Source: Actinomycetes bacterium (GTDB lineage: Bacteria > Actinomycetota > Actinomycetes > Propionibacteriales > Propionibacteriaceae). From it: a stretch of DNA of 11,273 nucleotides. Where the stretch lies: assembly GCA_023432725.1 (NCBI GenBank), contig JAEYUH010000198.1:1-11273 (forward strand), written 5' to 3'. The notes below the pieces were generated by a model that did no database searches, was not told the origin of the DNA, and was given only the letters and a program-made list of their open reading frames with translations. This document shows positions 7,278 to 11,273 of this stretch, one piece after another. The stretch's first letter is position 1. Each line of letters starts with the position of its first letter. Both the position numbers and the translations under genes were made by a program.

Positions 7278-8213
7278 ATGCAGCGCATCTCAACGTTGAG
7301 GGTGGCGCCGCTGTGTCTGGGCGGGAATGTCTTCGGATGGACGGCGGACGCCAACGCGTCCGAGCAGATCCTTGACGCCTACTGCGACGGCGGCGGCAAC
7401 TTCATCGACACCGCCGACTCCTACTCCACCTGGGTCCCCGGCCACACCGGGGGCGAGTCCGAGACCGTGATCGGCGGCTGGCTGCGCCACCGTGGCAACC
7501 GCGACAAGGTGGTGATCGCGACCAAGGTGGCCAAGCACCCGGTCCACCGCGGGTTGCGGCCCGCCAACCTCAAGATCTGCCTGGATGGCTCCCGGCGGCG
7601 CCTCGGGGTGGAGACCATCGACCTGTACTACGCCCACGACGACGACCCCGGCGTGCCGACCGCGGAGTGGGTGGGCGCCTTCGACACTATGGTCAGGCAG
7701 GGCGCGATCCGGCACTGGGGCCTGTCAAACTTCAGCGCCGGGCGGGTGGCGGAGGTGATCGAGGTTGCCAGTGCCGAAGGGCTGGAGTTGCCGGTCGCCG
7801 TCCAGCCGCACTACAACCTGCTGCACCGCAGCGACGTCGAGGACGGCGGGCTGCGTGACCTTGCGGTGGAGCGGCGGCTCGCGCTGGTGCCGTACTACGG
7901 GTTGGCGGCGGGGTTCCTGACCGGCAAGTACGCCCGCGACGAACTCGTGCACGGGCCGCGGGCGGCCCGGGTGAAGACCTTCGCCACCGAGGCAGGCTTC
8001 GCGGTGCTGGACGAGGTGCTGGCGGTCGCTGAGGAGGTGGGCGCCGAGCCCGCCACGGTCGCTCTGGCGTGGCTACGTCAGCAGCCGGCGGTGACCGTGC
8101 CGATCGCCAGCGTGAGCGATCCGGAACAGGTGCCCGCGCTGCTGGCGGCGATGACCCTCAAGCTCGGGCGCGCCCAGGTCAACCGGCTGAACCGGGTGTC
8201 GGCCGGGCTGTAG
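7278..8213 (+). CDS. Aldo/keto reductase
   Basis: NAD(P)H-dependent oxidoreductase of the aldo/keto reductase superfamily, a cytoplasmic TIM-barrel of 311 residues (normal length). The catalytic tetrad can be placed at D44 and Y49 in FIDTADSYS, K83 in IATKVAKH, and H120 in YYAHDDD. The segment GLSNFS at 148-153, VQPHYNLLHR at 175-184 and the cofactor-end motif ALAWLRQQPAVTVPIASVSDPEQV at 262-285 match the family. The VPYYGLAAGFLTGKY stretch is typical of the YajO/Tas-like (AKR11/12-like) subgroup. The substrate cannot be deduced. The ATG at 7278 is preferred because TAAGGT lies 6 bases upstream and because the barrel begins immediately. It follows the SIMPL gene by 9 bases and ends just before a strong hairpin shared with hsp20. 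Confidence 0.95.
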   Translation: MQRISTLRVAPLCLGGNVFGWTADANASEQILDAYCDGGGNFIDTADSYSTWVPGHTGGESETVIGGWLRHRGNRDKVVIATKVAKHPVHRGLRPANLKICLDGSRRRLGVETIDLYYAHDDDPGVPTAEWVGAFDTMVRQGAIRHWGLSNFSAGRVAEVIEVASAEGLELPVAVQPHYNLLHRSDVEDGGLRDLAVERRLALVPYYGLAAGFLTGKYARDELVHGPRAARVKTFATEAGFAVLDEVLAVAEEVGAEPATVALAWLRQQPAVTVPIASVSDPEQVPALLAAMTLKLGRAQVNRLNRVSAGL

Positions 8214-8222
8214 CAGAACGTC

Positions 8223-8260
8223 ACGAGGGCCCCGTCCGCCGGTGCGGACGGGGCCCTCGT
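8223..8260. terminator. Bidirectional hairpin terminator between aldo/keto reductase and hsp20
   Basis: A perfect 17-bp stem (8223-8239 pairing with 8244-8260) with the 4-base loop CGGT lies in the 54-base spacer between two convergent genes. The stem is almost all G/C. There is no proper T-run on either strand, as is common in high-GC actinobacteria. Position and stability make a two-way terminator the likely role. Confidence 0.85.
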
Positions 8261-8267
8261 CGGTTCG

Positions 8268-8708
8268 TCAGGCGTCGGTCTCGACGGTGCCCTCGATCTG
8301 GTGCGGTGCGCCGGTGTGGGCGACCGCGATCTTGCGCGGCTTGGCCTCCTCGGCGACCGGGATGATCAGGCTCAGCACGCCGTCGCTGTAGTCGGCGGCG
8401 ATCCGGTCGGACGCCACCCCGTAGCCCAGGGTCAGCTGGCGGGCGAAGGTGCCCGTCGGACGCTCGTGCACCAGCCACCGCTGCTCGCCCTCGCCGGACG
8501 GCGTCTTGCGCTCGGCGCGGATCGTGAGCGTGCGGTCCTCGACGTCGATGTCGATCGAGCCCGGGTCGACCCCGGGCAGATCGACCCGGACGATGAAGGC
8601 CTCGCCCTCGCGGTAGAGGTCCATCGGCATCGCCAGGGAGGCGGGGGTACGAGCGACATCCGCGAACCAGCGGTCCATCTCACGGAACGGATCGAAGGTA
8701 CGTGCCAT
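8268..8708 (-). CDS. Small heat-shock protein, Hsp20 / alpha-crystallin family
   Basis: ATP-independent holdase chaperone that binds unfolding proteins in the cytoplasm; 146 residues, typical length. The N-terminal arm contains FDPFREMDRWF (residues 5-15). The alpha-crystallin domain covers about 28-131, with DLYREGEAFIVRVDLPGVDPGSIDIDVEDRTLTIRAER at 30-67 and the signature A105-D-Y-S-D-G-V-L-S-L. A C-terminal I127-A-V129 fits the I-x-I/V oligomerisation motif. The ATG at 8708 has GAGGAG 9 bases upstream. Regulation is unusually readable. A perfect CIRCE (HrcA site) lies at the transcription start. A -35/-10 pair TTGAAT-N17-CAGACT sits upstream of it. A HAIR-like inverted repeat (HspR type) lies just beyond the -35. 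Divergent from uppS, and convergent with the aldo/keto reductase gene across a shared hairpin terminator. Confidence 0.96.
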   Translation of the reverse strand: MARTFDPFREMDRWFADVARTPASLAMPMDLYREGEAFIVRVDLPGVDPGSIDIDVEDRTLTIRAERKTPSGEGEQRWLVHERPTGTFARQLTLGYGVASDRIAADYSDGVLSLIIPVAEEAKPRKIAVAHTGAPHQIEGTVETDA

Positions 8709-8733
8709 GGTTACTCACTCCTCTGTAGATCTC

Positions 8734-8760
8734 TTAGCACTCAGCTTGCATGAGTGCTAA
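8734..8760. promoter_or_regulatory. CIRCE element (HrcA operator) of hsp20
   Basis: TTAGCACTC-N9-GAGTGCTAA, an exact match to the CIRCE consensus, lies 26-52 bases upstream of the hsp20 ATG. HrcA binding here represses heat-shock genes at normal temperature. It sits immediately downstream of the predicted transcription start, as CIRCE elements usually do. Confidence 0.95.
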
Positions 8761-8768
8761 CAACACCC

Positions 8769-8797
8769 AGTCTGCATCGCATTCCCATCCAATTCAA
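8769..8797 (-). promoter_or_regulatory. Candidate hsp20 promoter (-35 TTGAAT, -10 CAGACT)
   Basis: On the minus strand, TTGAAT (8797-8792) is followed after 17 bases by CAGACT (8774-8769). Start of transcription would be near 8762, at the edge of the CIRCE. The -35 is good, the -10 is only a partial match, and the placement relative to CIRCE supports the call. Confidence 0.5.
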
Positions 8798-8801
8798 GTG
8801 G

Positions 8802-8822
8802 GTTGAGCCGACTACGCTCAAC
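8802..8822. promoter_or_regulatory. HAIR-like inverted repeat (possible HspR site)
   Basis: GTTGAGC-N7-GCTCAAC is a perfect 7-bp inverted repeat with a 7-base spacer. The HspR-associated inverted repeat is CTTGAGT-N7-ACTCAAG, so the core TTGAG-N9-CTCAA and the spacing match, with outer positions differing. It lies a few bases upstream of the hsp20 -35, and about 90 bases before uppS. A CAAGT upstream and an ACTTG at its right edge (8821-8825) could extend it. HspR binding is inferred from the match, not shown. Confidence 0.55.
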
Positions 8823-8898
8823 TTGCGTCCGTGCCTCTCTCGCGCGGAGAGAACAGGTGGCCCGCAGCCCCTGCCGACCGCTTCGCGGATTCGTCCCT

Positions 8899-8904
8899 TA
8901 GGCT
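8899..8904 (+). promoter_or_regulatory. -10 box of uppS, leaderless geometry
   Basis: TAGGCT lies exactly 6 bases before the GTG start at 8911. There is no Shine-Dalgarno sequence. Same layout as at ABM, SIMPL, aldo/keto reductase and argG. Confidence 0.65.
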
Positions 8905-8910
8905 TCCAGC

Positions 8911-9696
8911 GTGGCTTCCCAGAAGGTCCCCCGTCCGCCCGTGCCCCACCCCTCGGGTGCCCGCCCGCCCGTCCTCGACCCGGCGCTGCTGCCCCGGCAC
9001 GTGGCGATAGTGATGGACGGCAACGGGCGCTGGGCGAAAGCGCGCAAGCTGCCCCGCACCGAGGGCCACGCCCGCGGCGAGGATGCCCTCTTCGACGTCA
9101 TCGAGGGCGCTATCGAGCTCGGCATCCCGTACCTGTCGGCCTATGCCTTCTCTACCGAGAACTGGCGCCGCTCCCCCGACGAGGTGCGCTGGCTGATGGG
9201 CTTCAACCGTGACGTGATCCACCGCCGCCGCGACCAGCTGGACGCGATGGGCGTCCGGATCCGGTGGGCGGGTCGCGCCCCGCGGCTGTGGAAGTCGGTG
9301 ATCAGGGAGCTCCAGGAGGCCGAGGAGCAGAGCAGGGACAACACGGTGCTCACCCTGCAGTTCTGCGTCAACTACGGCGGCAGGGCCGAGATCACCGACG
9401 CCGCCCGCGCCATCGCCGAGGCCGCGGTCCGCGGCGAGCTGGACCCGTCCCGGCTCACCGAGGAACGGTTCCGCCACTTCCTCGACGAGCCGGGGATCCC
9501 CGACGTCGACCTGTTCGTCCGCTCCTCGGGGGAACAACGGACGTCGAACTTCCTGCTGTGGCAGTCGGCCTACGCCGAGCTGGTGTTCCTGGACACGCTG
9601 TGGCCCGACTTCGACCGCCGCGACCTGTGGCGGGCTGTCGAGGACTACGTGAAGCGCGACCGCCGCTACGGGGGCGCCCTGCCCAACCAGGTCTAG
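8911..9696 (+). CDS. uppS: Isoprenyl (undecaprenyl) diphosphate synthase, cis-prenyltransferase
   Basis: Adds isopentenyl diphosphate units in cis to an allylic diphosphate to make the long-chain polyprenyl diphosphate that carries cell-wall precursors; a membrane-associated cytoplasmic enzyme of 261 residues. The catalytic aspartate is D36 in [12 protein letters not shown] (31-42). H53-A-R-G and [12 protein letters not shown] (78-88) follow, and the diphosphate-binding region is [23 protein letters not shown] (202-224). The last holds RSSGEQR where RTGGEQR or RTSGEQR is more usual, a mild change. Whether the product is C50, C55 or shorter cannot be read from sequence. The GTG at 8911 is chosen for its TAGGCT box 6 bases upstream; it adds a proline-rich N-terminus of about 25 residues before the core, common in actinobacterial members. 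Convergent with argG. In many actinobacteria it neighbours recO, but here four unrelated genes and the kinase lie between them. Confidence 0.96.
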   Translation: MASQKVPRPPVPHPSGARPPVLDPALLPRHVAIVMDGNGRWAKARKLPRTEGHARGEDALFDVIEGAIELGIPYLSAYAFSTENWRRSPDEVRWLMGFNRDVIHRRRDQLDAMGVRIRWAGRAPRLWKSVIRELQEAEEQSRDNTVLTLQFCVNYGGRAEITDAARAIAEAAVRGELDPSRLTEERFRHFLDEPGIPDVDLFVRSSGEQRTSNFLLWQSAYAELVFLDTLWPDFDRRDLWRAVEDYVKRDRRYGGALPNQV

Positions 9697-9729
9697 CGAG
9701 CACTCCCCAGTCCGCCGAAAGCTCCCCAA

Positions 9730-9790
9730 GCGGCCGAGCGCTCCCCCGCTGAGGAAGCCCTCGGCGGCGAGGGTAGCGCTCGCTGGCCGC
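9730..9790. terminator. Nested hairpin between convergent uppS and argG
   Basis: The 102-base spacer contains a long stem, GCGGCCGAGCGCT (9730-9742) against AGCGCTC-GCT-GGCCGC (9775-9790, one 3-base bulge). Inside it is a second hairpin, CCGCTGAGG (9746-9754) with CCTCGGCGG (9759-9767), loop AAGC and one wobble pair. It lies after both stop codons and has no T-run. A bidirectional terminator is the most likely role. Confidence 0.65.
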
Positions 9791-9798
9791 GGCGCTCC

Positions 9799-11235
<1,437 letters not shown>

Positions 11236-11236
11236 T

Positions 11237-11258
11237 CGGGGGTTGGCGCTCGCCCCCG
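11237..11258. repeat. GC-rich inverted repeat just upstream of the argG -10
   Basis: CGGGGG (11237-11242) and CCCCCG (11253-11258) flank an inner GGCG/CGCT-rich core (GGC 11245-11247, GCC nearby), forming an imperfect hairpin in the -10/-35 spacer of argG. It may be an operator, the end of an upstream gene's terminator, or chance. Confidence 0.3.
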
Positions 11259-11273
11259 AACCGGGCCGCCCGC

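Noticed and set aside
8802..8822. Reading the TTGAGC/GCTCAA repeat as a terminator
   Set aside because: Both flanking genes start, not end, around this spacer (hsp20 and uppS are divergent), so a terminator would have nothing to stop. A regulatory site fits better.

Overview
This window is a stretch of GC-rich chromosomal DNA (strong G/C preference at third codon positions) of ordinary housekeeping type. It most likely comes from an actinobacterium. The evidence is the actinobacterial style of GlyRS, RecO and UppS, a NhaA antiporter fused to a DsbA/thioredoxin domain, TANNNT -10 boxes placed for leaderless transcripts, and a CIRCE plus HAIR-like heat-shock control region. A Propionibacteriales-type organism is a reasonable guess, but the sequence alone does not fix the genus. 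I see no tRNA, rRNA, insertion sequence, CRISPR array, phage gene or attachment site, and no gene-free gap longer than about 200 bases.

Layout, left to right. A 3'-truncated glycyl-tRNA synthetase gene (minus strand, running off the left edge) is preceded by a small antibiotic-biosynthesis-monooxygenase-domain gene on the same strand. Divergent from these is a 631-codon nhaA with a C-terminal DsbA-like domain. It converges, with a 4-base gap, on recO (minus). Divergent from recO is an FGGY-family sugar kinase resembling AraB/xylulokinase-like enzymes, with no sugar-pathway partner nearby. The kinase converges, with a 10-base gap, on a UPF0303 (haem-degrading-domain) gene. Divergent from that, a SIMPL/DUF541 gene and an aldo/keto reductase form a tight plus-strand pair. 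The pair ends at a strong hairpin shared with the convergent hsp20 gene. hsp20 carries a perfect CIRCE and an upstream HAIR-like inverted repeat. Divergent from hsp20 is uppS (cis-prenyltransferase), which converges on argG (type 2 argininosuccinate synthase) across a hairpin-rich spacer.

Functional reading. glyS, recO and uppS lie near each other in many actinobacteria. Here the neighbourhood is kept but opened up by stress, transport and sugar-metabolism genes. Protein quality control (hsp20), redox/ion homeostasis (nhaA-dsbA, aldo/keto reductase), translation, DNA repair, cell-wall lipid carrier synthesis and arginine synthesis are all represented, and nothing joins them into one pathway.

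The most noteworthy sequence-level signal is regulatory. Five genes (ABM, SIMPL, aldo/keto reductase, uppS, argG) have a TANNNT hexamer exactly 6 bases before the start codon, the expected geometry of leaderless transcripts. glyS, nhaA, the kinase and hsp20 instead have clear Shine-Dalgarno sequences. I found no convincing previously undescribed multi-gene system here.
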